Source: Alphaproteobacteria bacterium
GTDB taxonomy: Bacteria > Pseudomonadota > Alphaproteobacteria > UBA828
NCBI GenBank assembly: GCA_030604165.1
Contig: JAUVWK010000154.1
Location: 1-6,745, forward strand
Direction: 5' to 3'
DNA length: 6,745 nucleotides
The translations under genes and the position numbers were made by a program. Within the stretch, counting starts at the first letter, position 1. The number at the start of each line of letters is the position of its first letter. The notes under the pieces were generated by a model. That model worked only from the letters and a program-made list of their open reading frames with translations, did no database searches and was not told the origin of the DNA. Below, piece after piece: positions 1 to 6,243 of the stretch.

Positions 1-1
1 C

Positions 2-457
2 CATGGCTTCGGCCGGGTTCGCGAGCCCTTCGTCGCGGCGCCCGACCGCGTCCGGCTGGTGGGCGAGGCACGGCTGCTGTTCGCGGCCTACGCCCTCGCC
101 GCTGCCGTTTCGGTGCTCGCGGAGAGCTGGGCCGTGGCGCTCTATTGGCTCGGCCCGGTGCTGCTCGGCCAACCGGCTCTAAGGCTGTTTCTCCTGGCCG
201 AGCACACGGGCTGCCCGTATGAGCCAAACATGCTGCGCAATTCGCGGACCACGCGGAGCAACGCGCTGGTCCGCTGGTTTGCCTGGAACATGCCCTATCA
301 CGCGGAGCACCACGCCTTCCCCGGCATTCCGTTTCATGCCCTGCCGGCGGCGCACGCCCAGCTCGGCGCGCAAGTCGCCGTCACCGCGCCCGGTTATCTG
401 GCGGTGCACCGAGACCTGCTCAAGGCATTGGGCGCCGGCCGGGCCGTGCAATCTTGA
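2..457 (+). CDS. Membrane fatty acid desaturase family protein, C-terminal part (5' truncated by window edge)
   Basis: The reading frame is open to the left edge, so the 151 residues seen are only the C-terminal part. The GTG at 59 is an internal codon, not the start. Two hydrophobic stretches (about bases 74-120 and 128-200) could be membrane segments. They are followed by an AEHTG motif (His at 203-205) and then by the pattern NMPYHAEHH (HxxHH box at 299-313). HxxHH is the last of the three histidine boxes that bind the di-iron centre in membrane desaturases and hydroxylases (PF00487); the earlier boxes must lie upstream of the window. Enzymes of this family introduce double bonds or hydroxyl groups into acyl or related lipids at the cytoplasmic face of the membrane. 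The exact substrate cannot be read here, and a carotenoid or other lipid hydroxylase is possible. The gene converges on the minus-strand operon and is probably unrelated to it. Confidence 0.85.
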   Translation, partial: HGFGRVREPFVAAPDRVRLVGEARLLFAAYALAAAVSVLAESWAVALYWLGPVLLGQPALRLFLLAEHTGCPYEPNMLRNSRTTRSNALVRWFAWNMPYHAEHHAFPGIPFHALPAAHAQLGAQVAVTAPGYLAVHRDLLKALGAGRAVQS

Positions 458-470
458 ATTGCTCTGGGCC
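442..470. terminator. Weak imperfect hairpin between convergent genes
   Basis: A 5-bp inverted repeat (GCAAT at 448-452, ATTGC at 458-462) has a 5-base loop and is flanked by GGCC at 442-445 and 467-470, which can also pair. It spans the desaturase stop codon and most of the 17-base gap before the stop of the minus-strand hydrolase. Its placement suits a bidirectional terminator, but there is no T-tract on either side and the stem is short and bulged. This is a positional guess. Confidence 0.2.
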
Positions 471-474
471 GCGC

Positions 475-1344
475 TCAGCCGGCGAACTTGTGCTCGGGCA
501 GGCCTTTGACATCGCTCCGGTAGGCAAATAGATCGCCCGCCATGGGTTGCTGCGCGAGCTCGTCGTCGCTCAGCATCATGGTCGCCGAGGTGATGTAGAG
601 CACCGACAGGTCATCGCCGCCAAACATGCAACTGGTCGGCCGTTGCACGGGCATCTCGACGACCCGCTCGATGCGCCCCGTGGGGTCGTAACGCGTCACC
701 TTCCAGCCGTCCCAGATCGCGATCCAGAGATAACCCTCGGCGTCGACCGTGAGGCCGTCCGGAAGGCCCGCGCCTTCGGGGATCTGGATGAAGTCGCGGC
801 GGTTGGCGAGGGTGCCGCTCTCGAGCTCGAAATCGTAGGCGTAGATCACGCGCCGGCCGGTATCGGTGAAATACATGATTGCGTCGTCGGGGCTCCAGCC
901 GAGGCCGTTGGCCAGGATGAAGGCGTGATCCATGGCCGTGGCCGTGCCGCTCGCCTCGAAGCGGAAGAGCTTGCCGAGCGGGCTGGTCCAGTCCTTCGCC
1001 ATGGTGCCCGACCACAGCCGGCCCTTGCGGTCGCAGCCGCCGTCGTTGAAATTGACCGGTTGGTCGGCCTTGGGGTCGCTCACGATCTCGATTTCGCCGG
1101 ACTCGAAATCGACATAGCCGAGGCCGTCCTCGAAGGCGCCCACCATGCCGCCGCCTTGGCGCAGCGCCATCGCGTAAATCGGCTGCGCCAAGCTCACCGC
1201 CTTGTTTCTACCATCGCGCGGGTCGAAGCGATTGATGCTGGGCGCGAAGATGTCGAGCCAATAGAGCACGCCTTCGTCGGCCGACCAAACCGGTCCTTCG
1301 CCGAGACCGGCGCCGATCTCGAGGGCGCGTTCGACCTCAGTCAT
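475..1344 (-). CDS. SMP-30/gluconolactonase/LRE family hydrolase
   Basis: A 289-residue six-bladed beta-propeller enzyme of the SMP-30/gluconolaconase (regucalcin) family (PF08450), probably cytoplasmic since no signal peptide is visible. The family's metal and active-site positions are all present: Glu16 in GLGEGPVW, Asn146 in LANGLGWSPD and Asp196 in LPDGLTVD, corresponding to the Glu, Asn and Asp metal ligands of regucalcin. The substrate-side NFNDGGCD segment (Asn98/Asn100) precedes GRLWSGTM. Members hydrolyse sugar lactones and some other cyclic esters using one divalent metal ion; the substrate here is unknown. The start at 1344 is chosen because GGAG (1351-1354) sits 6 bases upstream and the family's N-terminus begins there; an in-frame ATG at 1404 lies inside the preceding gene and adds residues the family lacks. 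It follows the ligase gene by 26 bases and is likely the last gene of the operon. A link to amine metabolism is inferred only from position. Confidence 0.9.
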   Translation of the reverse strand: MTEVERALEIGAGLGEGPVWSADEGVLYWLDIFAPSINRFDPRDGRNKAVSLAQPIYAMALRQGGGMVGAFEDGLGYVDFESGEIEIVSDPKADQPVNFNDGGCDRKGRLWSGTMAKDWTSPLGKLFRFEASGTATAMDHAFILANGLGWSPDDAIMYFTDTGRRVIYAYDFELESGTLANRRDFIQIPEGAGLPDGLTVDAEGYLWIAIWDGWKVTRYDPTGRIERVVEMPVQRPTSCMFGGDDLSVLYITSATMMLSDDELAQQPMAGDLFAYRSDVKGLPEHKFAG

Positions 1345-1370
1345 CGGGCTCTCCGTCGCTTCTCGGCCGC

Positions 1371-2717
1371 TCAATAGATTTCGAGATATTCGGTGCGCTC
1401 CCAATCGCTGATGTGCTCGCGAAAGCGCGCGAGCTCATAGCGCTTGACGGTGGTGAACACGGTGACGAATTCCTCGCCCAGCATCTTGCACACCGCCTTG
1501 TCGGCCTCCAAGGCGTCGAGCGCCGCGTCGAGGGTCTTGGGCAGGGGGGACAGCGTCGTATCTTCCTCGCTCGGGCCGGCGGTGGTGCGCTGCAGGCGGC
1601 GCTTTTCCTTGAGTCCCAGCAGACCGCAGGCGAGCGTTCCGGCGGCGCGGAGGTAGGGGTTGCTGAGCGCCGAGGGGACGCGGTTCTCCACGTGCATCGA
1701 GGGCTCGCCGACCGATTTGATGCGCACCATGGCGCTGCGGTCCTCGACGGCCCAACTGACGTTCGACGGCGCGAAGGTATGCGGCTTGAGGCGGTGATAG
1801 CAGTTGGGCGTCGGCGCAAACAGCGCCATGCAGGCCGCGCCGTGATCCATCAGGCCCTGGGTGAAATAGCGCATGGTATCGGACATGCTATGGCGCTTGC
1901 TGGCGTCGAGGAAGACGTTGCGGCGCGTTCGCTTGTCGACCAGGCTGACATGGTAATGCGAGCCGCAGCCGGCCTGGTCGGCCCAGGGCTTCGACATGAA
2001 GGTGGCGTGATAGCCGCCGTGATGCACGATCTCTTTCACCGCATTCTTGAAGGTGAAGCCGGTATCCGCGCCGGCGATGCCCTCGGCGGGGCCGTAGACC
2101 AGCTCGAACTGCGACGGCGCGTATTCGACGTTGACGGTCATCATGTCGAAGCCGGCGGCGCGCAAATAGTCGGTCAGCTCGCGCACCACCGGTATCATCT
2201 CGTTGCGCGCGTTGTTGAAGATATGCGGGCCCCCGAAAAGCGGCTCATAGGTTTCCTGGTCGAGGACGTAGAACTCGTACTCGTGCGCCATCACGGCCTT
2301 GAAGCCGAGCTTGTCGACCTTATCGAGAAGCTGGCGCACGACGTAACGGGGCGCGGCCTTGAGCGGCGCGCCCGGCTCCCACACCGGATCGCAGATCAGC
2401 TTGGCGGTGTTGTCGAGCCAGGGCACCGGCGCGAGCGTCGCGAAATCGGGAAACAGGTATTTGTCGCGGTAATTGACCTGCTCGTTGTAAAGCGAGCCCG
2501 GCACCACATTGGAGGCGGTATCCAAACCGATCACGCCGCCATACATGTTGAGTCCCTTGCGGGCGTAGCCTTCGAACCGGGTGATGGGAACTTGCTTGGA
2601 GCGCGCCGTGCCGTGCAAGTCCGACACTTCGAACCGGATATATTCGATACCGTTGCGCTTGAGCGCCGCTAGCGTCTTCGCCACGCGGTCGCTCGACGAC
2701 TTCTTGCGTTGCGCCAC
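1371..2717 (-). CDS. gmaS: Glutamine-synthetase-family ligase, probable gamma-glutamylmethylamide synthetase (GlnT/type III-like)
   Basis: This 448-residue protein has the full glutamine synthetase layout. A short N-terminal beta-grasp domain (about 20-110) contains the D-x-x-G-x-x-R pattern at 33-39. The catalytic domain has HEYEF (metal ligands Glu146/Glu148), EYAPSQFE (Glu198, Glu205), the ATP-site stretch KPWADQAGCGSHYH (243-256, His254), NCYHRLKP (305-312), DRSAMVRI (326-333) and ENRVPSALSNPYL (Glu344, Arg346). GmaS joins methylamine to glutamate with ATP to give gamma-glutamylmethylamide. The choice over ammonia-using glutamine synthetase rests on the adjacent mgsABC genes and on length, since GmaS proteins are about 440-450 residues. 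No tyrosine is found where type I enzymes are adenylylated (region around 395-402), so that control is unlikely. It starts at GTG 2717, supported by AGGAGGG 8 bases upstream, 54 bases after mgsC. Rhizobial annotation would call it glnT. Family assignment is certain, substrate less so. Confidence 0.8.
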   Translation of the reverse strand: MAQRKKSSSDRVAKTLAALKRNGIEYIRFEVSDLHGTARSKQVPITRFEGYARKGLNMYGGVIGLDTASNVVPGSLYNEQVNYRDKYLFPDFATLAPVPWLDNTAKLICDPVWEPGAPLKAAPRYVVRQLLDKVDKLGFKAVMAHEYEFYVLDQETYEPLFGGPHIFNNARNEMIPVVRELTDYLRAAGFDMMTVNVEYAPSQFELVYGPAEGIAGADTGFTFKNAVKEIVHHGGYHATFMSKPWADQAGCGSHYHVSLVDKRTRRNVFLDASKRHSMSDTMRYFTQGLMDHGAACMALFAPTPNCYHRLKPHTFAPSNVSWAVEDRSAMVRIKSVGEPSMHVENRVPSALSNPYLRAAGTLACGLLGLKEKRRLQRTTAGPSEEDTTLSPLPKTLDAALDALEADKAVCKMLGEEFVTVFTTVKRYELARFREHISDWERTEYLEIY

Positions 2718-2725
2718 TTCGGTTT

Positions 2726-2732
2726 CCCTCCT
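2726..2732 (-). promoter_or_regulatory. Ribosome binding site fixing the GTG start of gmaS
   Basis: AGGAGGG on the minus strand lies 8 bases before the GTG at 2717. It is the strongest Shine-Dalgarno site in the window and supports a GTG start. It implies independent, efficient initiation of the ligase rather than coupling to mgsC. Confidence 0.8.
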
Positions 2733-2771
2733 GCGAACCTCGGACCGCCCGCCGTCTCCGCGACCCCCGCC

Positions 2772-4100
2772 CTAGTATTTTGCCCACATTGGCGTGCGAC
2801 CGTTGAGGCCCACCATCGGCACGCCGGTCATCAGCGAGACATCGCGCGTCAGCGCGCGCATGTCGTTCGGGTCCAAATCGCTTACTTTGTTCTTGCCGCA
2901 TGAGCGCGCGAAGAGCTGCAGCTCCATGGTCATGGCGTTGAGGAAATTCTCGACCCGCTGCGCCGCCTCCTCCACGTCCAGCCGCGCGATCAATTTGGGC
3001 AATTGGGTGGTGATGCCGACCGGACAAAGCCCCGTGTGGCAATGCTGGCACTCGTAAGGCGTGGTGCCCAAGCGCTCGTAATCCTCTTGATAGATCGGTT
3101 TGTGGCAGTTGAGCGCGATCATCGGCGCCGTGCCCATATAAACGATGTCGGCGCCGAGGGCGATGCATTTGGCCGCGTCCGCGCCGTTCTTGATGCCGCC
3201 GCCGACGATCAGCTTGATCTCCTCCTTCTTGCCCATTTCGTACAGCGCCTCCGCGGCTTCCGCGATGGCGGCGACGGTGGGGATGCCGGCATGGTCGAGC
3301 TGAATGGTGGGCGAGGCGGCGGTGCCGCCTTCCATGCCATCGAAGACGATGGCGTCCACGTCGGCCTTGGCCGCGAGCTTGACGTCGTTGGCGATGCGCG
3401 CGGCGCCGACCTTGATCGAAATCGGCACCTCGTAATTGGTCACCTCGCGCAGCTCTTCGAGCTTCATATAGAGGTCGTCCACGCCCATCCAATCCGGATG
3501 CCGGCAGCCGCTGCGCTGATCCACCCCCGGCGGCAGGTCGCGCATGGCCGCCACCTCGTCCGACATCTTCAGACCCAGCAGCACGCCGCCGGTGCCCGGC
3601 TTGGCGCCCTGGCCGGCGCCGATCTCGATCATGTCGGCCTTTTTGAGATCGTAGGGCGTGGTGCCATAGCGGCTGGGCAAATATTGCACCACGAGCTTGT
3701 CGGAATATTGGCGCTCCTCGGGGTGCATGCCGCCTTCGCCGGTGCAGGTCGAGATGCCGCAGCGGGTGGCCGCGATGGCGAGCGCGCGCTTGGCGTTGAT
3801 CGAAAGCGCCCCGAAGCTCATGCCCGCGATCATGATCGGGCGCTCGAGCACCAAGGGGCGCTTGACCCGGCCTTCGCCGATCGTCACTCGGGTGTCGCAT
3901 TTTTCGCGGTAGCCTTCGAGCGCCATGCGCGACAGCCCGGCCGGCGTGAACACCAGATCGTCGAGCGACGGCAGGTCATGGCGCTTGGTGGCTTGGCCGC
4001 GAATTTGGTAACGGCCAAGCTCGGCCTTCTCTTGAATTTCGTCGATGGCGTTGGGGTGCCAGACGCCGCTGTAGGTCGGCGGCCGCAGAGGCGGTTTCAT
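2772..4100 (-). CDS. mgsC: Glutamate-synthase-like FMN/Fe-S subunit, N-methylglutamate synthase subunit C (GlxD-like)
   Basis: A 442-residue protein matching the FMN-binding synthase domain of glutamate synthase (PF01645) as a stand-alone subunit. Recognisable blocks are MSFGALS (94-100), CTGEGG (119-124), EIGAGQGAKPGTGG (159-172), SIKVGA (228-233), FDGMEGGTAASP (253-264) and the phosphate-binding LIVGGGIKNGADAAK (297-311). A CQHCHTGLCPVGITTQ segment follows, with Cys351, Cys354 and Cys359 as probable [3Fe-4S] ligands. In NMG synthase this subunit holds the site where 2-oxoglutarate is reductively converted, with the amine from gamma-glutamylmethylamide giving N-methylglutamate. The ATG at 4100 is preferred over the GTG at 4115 because AAGGA (4107-4111) lies between them, 6 bases before the ATG. 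The start overlaps the mgsB stop as ATGA, a sign of translational coupling. A simple ammonia-type glutamate synthase role is the alternative; the gmaS neighbour argues for NMG synthase. Confidence 0.87.
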   Translation of the reverse strand: MKPPLRPPTYSGVWHPNAIDEIQEKAELGRYQIRGQATKRHDLPSLDDLVFTPAGLSRMALEGYREKCDTRVTIGEGRVKRPLVLERPIMIAGMSFGALSINAKRALAIAATRCGISTCTGEGGMHPEERQYSDKLVVQYLPSRYGTTPYDLKKADMIEIGAGQGAKPGTGGVLLGLKMSDEVAAMRDLPPGVDQRSGCRHPDWMGVDDLYMKLEELREVTNYEVPISIKVGAARIANDVKLAAKADVDAIVFDGMEGGTAASPTIQLDHAGIPTVAAIAEAAEALYEMGKKEEIKLIVGGGIKNGADAAKCIALGADIVYMGTAPMIALNCHKPIYQEDYERLGTTPYECQHCHTGLCPVGITTQLPKLIARLDVEEAAQRVENFLNAMTMELQLFARSCGKNKVSDLDPNDMRALTRDVSLMTGVPMVGLNGRTPMWAKY

Positions 4101-4804
4101 AGCACGTCCTTCCACGCCGCAAAATCATGCTTGTTGAAATTCCACAGCGACTTGTCGGAGCGAATCTTGCGAAAGGCCTTGGGCGCCTTGATCTGGTAAT
4201 GGTCCAACGTCTTCAGAATGTCGTCCAACTCGTCCGCCTCGGGCACGACGATTTCGCAGCCGCTGCCCAACTCCTCGATCGAGCCGCCGATGAAGATGCT
4301 GCCCTGATACATCGAATCGCCGAGTGCCTTGGCGGTGTTGCCACAGACGACGATACGGCCCTTTTGCATCATGAAACCGGTCATATAGCCCGAATTTCCG
4401 CCGACGACGAGCAGGCCCGATTTGAGGCTGATGCCGGAGCGCGGCCCGGCGTCGCCCTTGACCACGACGGTGCCGCCGCGGATCGAAGGCGCCGCCGAGG
4501 TGGCCGCGTTGCCGTGCACCACCACCTCGCCATGCATCAGATTGTCGCCCACGCCCCAGCCGGCGCTGCCGTGGATCTCGACGGTGATGTGATCGCTCAA
4601 GCCGGCGGCGTAATAGCCGACATGACCGCGAATGACGATGTGGATCGGCTTGAGCACGCAGACCCCGAGATTGTGCCGGGCCTGCGGGTTGAGCAGTTCC
4701 ACGACCGGCACGCCGTCGTCGGCGGCCTGGCGAATGAACGCGTTGATCTCCCGCGTCGGTTTGCCGACGCAATCGATGGAGAGGGTTTTTTTTACAGCTG
4801 CCAT
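4097..4804 (-). CDS. mgsB: GXGXG-motif beta-helix subunit, N-methylglutamate synthase subunit B (GlxC-like)
   Basis: A 235-residue protein corresponding to the C-terminal GXGXG domain of glutamate synthase (PF01493), here a separate polypeptide. Between about residues 56 and 180 it shows regularly spaced glycine turns after short beta-strands (for example VVVHGNAA, VVVKGDAGPRSG, LVVGGNSGYMTG, IVVCGNTAKALGDSM, IFIGGSI). This is the hallmark of a right-handed beta-helix. In the fused enzyme this domain is structural, bridging the amidotransferase and FMN domains; the same role is expected in MgsABC. The start at 4804 is chosen because GAGGAAG (4812-4818) lies 7 bases upstream; an in-frame start at 4834 would be deeper inside mgsA. 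The first 13 bases overlap the end of mgsA and the stop overlaps the mgsC start by 4 bases. Codons 4-7 contain a run of eight A residues, unusual in this GC-rich sequence. Confidence 0.87.
   Translation of the reverse strand: MAAVKKTLSIDCVGKPTREINAFIRQAADDGVPVVELLNPQARHNLGVCVLKPIHIVIRGHVGYYAAGLSDHITVEIHGSAGWGVGDNLMHGEVVVHGNAATSAAPSIRGGTVVVKGDAGPRSGISLKSGLLVVGGNSGYMTGFMMQKGRIVVCGNTAKALGDSMYQGSIFIGGSIEELGSGCEIVVPEADELDDILKTLDHYQIKAPKAFRKIRSDKSLWNFNKHDFAAWKDVL
4107..4111 (-). promoter_or_regulatory. Ribosome binding site deciding the mgsC start
   Basis: AAGGA on the minus strand, inside the last codons of mgsB, lies 6 bases before the ATG at 4100. It falls downstream of the alternative GTG at 4115, so it supports the ATG and the ATGA stop-start overlap. 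Confidence 0.65.
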
Positions 4805-5688
4805 GTGGCGACTTCCTCTGCGCCCAGCTCCCAAACCTCGACGTCCGTGAGCACGCCCTCGCGCAGCGACTGGCTGTCGGAGGCCAGGGCGACAAACGCA
4901 TCGGTTTCGCCGACGACCATGGGTTTGGAGGCGTAGCGGTCCTTGACCACGCCCACCTTGTCCGCCGTCACGACGATATAGGTGAAGCAGCCGTCCAGCT
5001 TGTCGACCGATATCTTGAGGGCTTCCTCGAGGCTCGCGCCCTTGTTCATCTCGTCGAGCAGCATGACGGGGATGATCTCGGAATCGTTGCGGGTGGCGAA
5101 GCGATAGCCCATCTGTTCGTAGACGTAGCGCAGCCAGTGATAGTTCGTGATGTGACCGTTGTGCATGAGCGCGAGGTCGCGGTTGGCGCGCGCCGACAGC
5201 GGCTGGGCGTGGGTGAAATCGATCGAGCTTTCCGTCGCGAAGCGGGTCAGGCCCATCGCGACCTGGCCGTCATAGTCTTTCAAGTGAAAATTGGCTTCCA
5301 GGTTTGCGACGCCACCCATATGTTTGATCACTTCGACGTGGCCGCCGATATGGCCCACCGTGATGCCCGGACCGAGCGCGTCGATGGCATCGACCAATTC
5401 CTCGTCGGCGCCGTCATAGGCGATGGCGGCGCGGACAAAGCCGTTGCCGTCGCAAGCCTCTTTGACCGTGCCGAGCTCGTCCAAGCGCTCGATCACGGCC
5501 GCGCCCGTGCCCGGCACCTCGCAATTGATGCCGACATAAAGCAGGCCATTCTCATTGGGTTGCCACAACGCCACCCCGGTGGAATCCGGGCCGCGCCGAT
5601 AGATGCCCTCGAGAATTCGGTAGGCGATTTCGCCGGTTTTTTGTTCGTGTTCGGTCGTCTTGTAGAAGACGCCGCCTAACCCACACAT
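4792..5688 (-). CDS. mgsA: Class-II glutamine amidotransferase-type subunit, N-methylglutamate synthase subunit A (GlxB-like)
   Basis: A 298-residue Ntn-hydrolase domain protein of the GATase type II fold (PurF/GlmS/GltS N-terminal domain). The predicted nucleophile is Cys2 in MCGLGG, exposed after removal of Met1. Other family residues are in place: RRGPDSTG (31-38), LTRFAT (Arg149 in the substrate-binding loop), HNGHITN (Asn177/Gly178, oxyanion hole) and RNDSEII (Asp202, binding the substrate amino group). In glutamate synthase the domain hydrolyses glutamine and channels ammonia; in NMG synthase it should act on gamma-glutamylmethylamide and pass on methylamine. It is a stand-alone subunit with no C-terminal synthase domain, and its length matches MgsA/GlxB. 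The start is fixed by the Cys2 requirement, although the Shine-Dalgarno is weak (GGGA about 7 bases upstream). It follows the unknown gene by 46 bases and its last 13 bases overlap mgsB. Confidence 0.88.
   Translation of the reverse strand: MCGLGGVFYKTTEHEQKTGEIAYRILEGIYRRGPDSTGVALWQPNENGLLYVGINCEVPGTGAAVIERLDELGTVKEACDGNGFVRAAIAYDGADEELVDAIDALGPGITVGHIGGHVEVIKHMGGVANLEANFHLKDYDGQVAMGLTRFATESSIDFTHAQPLSARANRDLALMHNGHITNYHWLRYVYEQMGYRFATRNDSEIIPVMLLDEMNKGASLEEALKISVDKLDGCFTYIVVTADKVGVVKDRYASKPMVVGETDAFVALASDSQSLREGVLTDVEVWELGAEEVATWQL
4812..4818 (-). promoter_or_regulatory. Ribosome binding site deciding the mgsB start
   Basis: GAGGAAG on the minus strand, inside the end of mgsA, lies 7 bases before the ATG at 4804. 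It favours this ATG over the in-frame ATG at 4834. Confidence 0.65.
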
Positions 5689-5734
5689 GGCTCTATCCCG
5701 GGGCTTGCGCGCATGGTTCCGTGCGGCGCGGCGC

Positions 5735-6229
5735 TCAGCGCACCGCTTTGCTGAGCTTGAGGTTGGCGTCGAGGTGCGACCACGGGATCATCGCGTCGAT
5801 CCACGCGTTTACCCGGTCCATCGCGACCATGGTCGCCTCGGCGACGCGGACGATCTGCGCGTGGCTGCGCGGCCGCCCGGCGGCGAAATAGGCGGCGAGG
5901 TCGCGCACCAGCCGCACGGTGTTCGTGAGCTTCCATTTGGCCAGCCGCGCGGCGTGGCGCTCGAGCAGCGCCGCCGTCATGCGGTTGAGCTCGGCCACCG
6001 GGACCTTGCCCTCGAGTGCGAGCTGGCGCACCACTTGAATGTTCTCGCCGAGCCAGAAGGTGTTGAAGTTGGCGTAGAACACACCCGGGAAGTTGCCCAT
6101 GGGCGGCAGTTTGTGCTTGCGCAAGGACTTGATATCGCTGGGTTCGCGCGTCCAGTTACGGGCGCTGAAACTCTCCAGCCGCGCCAACATGGTTTTCGTG
6201 GTGTGCACAGAGGCCTTCCGAGCAGCCAT
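5735..6229 (-). CDS. Uncharacterised 164-residue helical protein, upstream of mgsA
   Basis: I do not recognise a family for this protein. It has 164 residues, is rich in Ala, Arg, Lys and Leu, has no cysteine, and shows no signal peptide or membrane segment, so it is probably cytoplasmic. The N-terminal 40 residues are basic. A central PPMGNFPGVFYANFNTFWLGEN segment (42-63) is aromatic and Asn/Gly-rich, unlike the rest, and reads like a conserved or ligand-contacting loop. From about 64 to 145 the sequence looks like amphipathic helices, ending in IPWSHLDANLKLSKAV. The start at ATG 6229 is supported by AGGGGGTGAT upstream (8-base spacing); a GTG at 6238 falls inside that site and is rejected. 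It begins 12 bases after the DUF3830 gene and ends 46 bases before mgsA, so it is almost certainly cotranscribed with them. Its codon use resembles its neighbours, supporting a real gene. Accessory or regulatory roles for the amine pathway are possible but unsupported. Confidence 0.8.
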   Translation of the reverse strand: MAARKASVHTTKTMLARLESFSARNWTREPSDIKSLRKHKLPPMGNFPGVFYANFNTFWLGENIQVVRQLALEGKVPVAELNRMTAALLERHAARLAKWKLTNTVRLVRDLAAYFAAGRPRSHAQIVRVAEATMVAMDRVNAWIDAMIPWSHLDANLKLSKAVR

Positions 6230-6237
6230 CACAATCA

Positions 6238-6243
6238 CCCCCT
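6238..6243 (-). promoter_or_regulatory. Ribosome binding site of the unknown 164-residue gene
   Basis: AGGGGG followed by TGAT on the minus strand is close to the ideal anti-16S complement and lies 8 bases before ATG 6229. It overlaps the stop codon of the DUF3830 gene, which suggests coupled translation of the two. Confidence 0.7.

Noticed and set aside
59..61. GTG as start of the desaturase
   Set aside because: The frame is open to the window edge and the family needs upstream histidine boxes, so the gene begins outside the window.
547..1377. Long open frame on the plus strand opposite the SMP-30 gene
   Set aside because: Its product is low in complexity, rich in Ala, Val, Gly, Arg and His, with no recognisable domain. 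It mirrors the GC-biased third positions of the minus-strand gene, which has intact family motifs.
1413..2672. 419-codon open frame on the plus strand opposite gmaS
   Set aside because: An antisense shadow of a clear glutamine-synthetase-family gene; no domain or convincing start context.
2320..3900. 526-codon minus-strand open frame spanning mgsC and gmaS
   Set aside because: Out of frame with both genes and very rich in Arg, His, Gly and Pro, as expected for a shifted frame in GC-rich DNA.
3003..4199. 398-codon plus-strand open frame opposite mgsC
   Set aside because: Antisense shadow; composition dominated by Gly, Ala, Asp, Val, His and Arg without any motif.
4786..4793. T-run as a terminator on the plus strand
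   Set aside because: No stem precedes it, and it lies inside the coding start of mgsB on the other strand.
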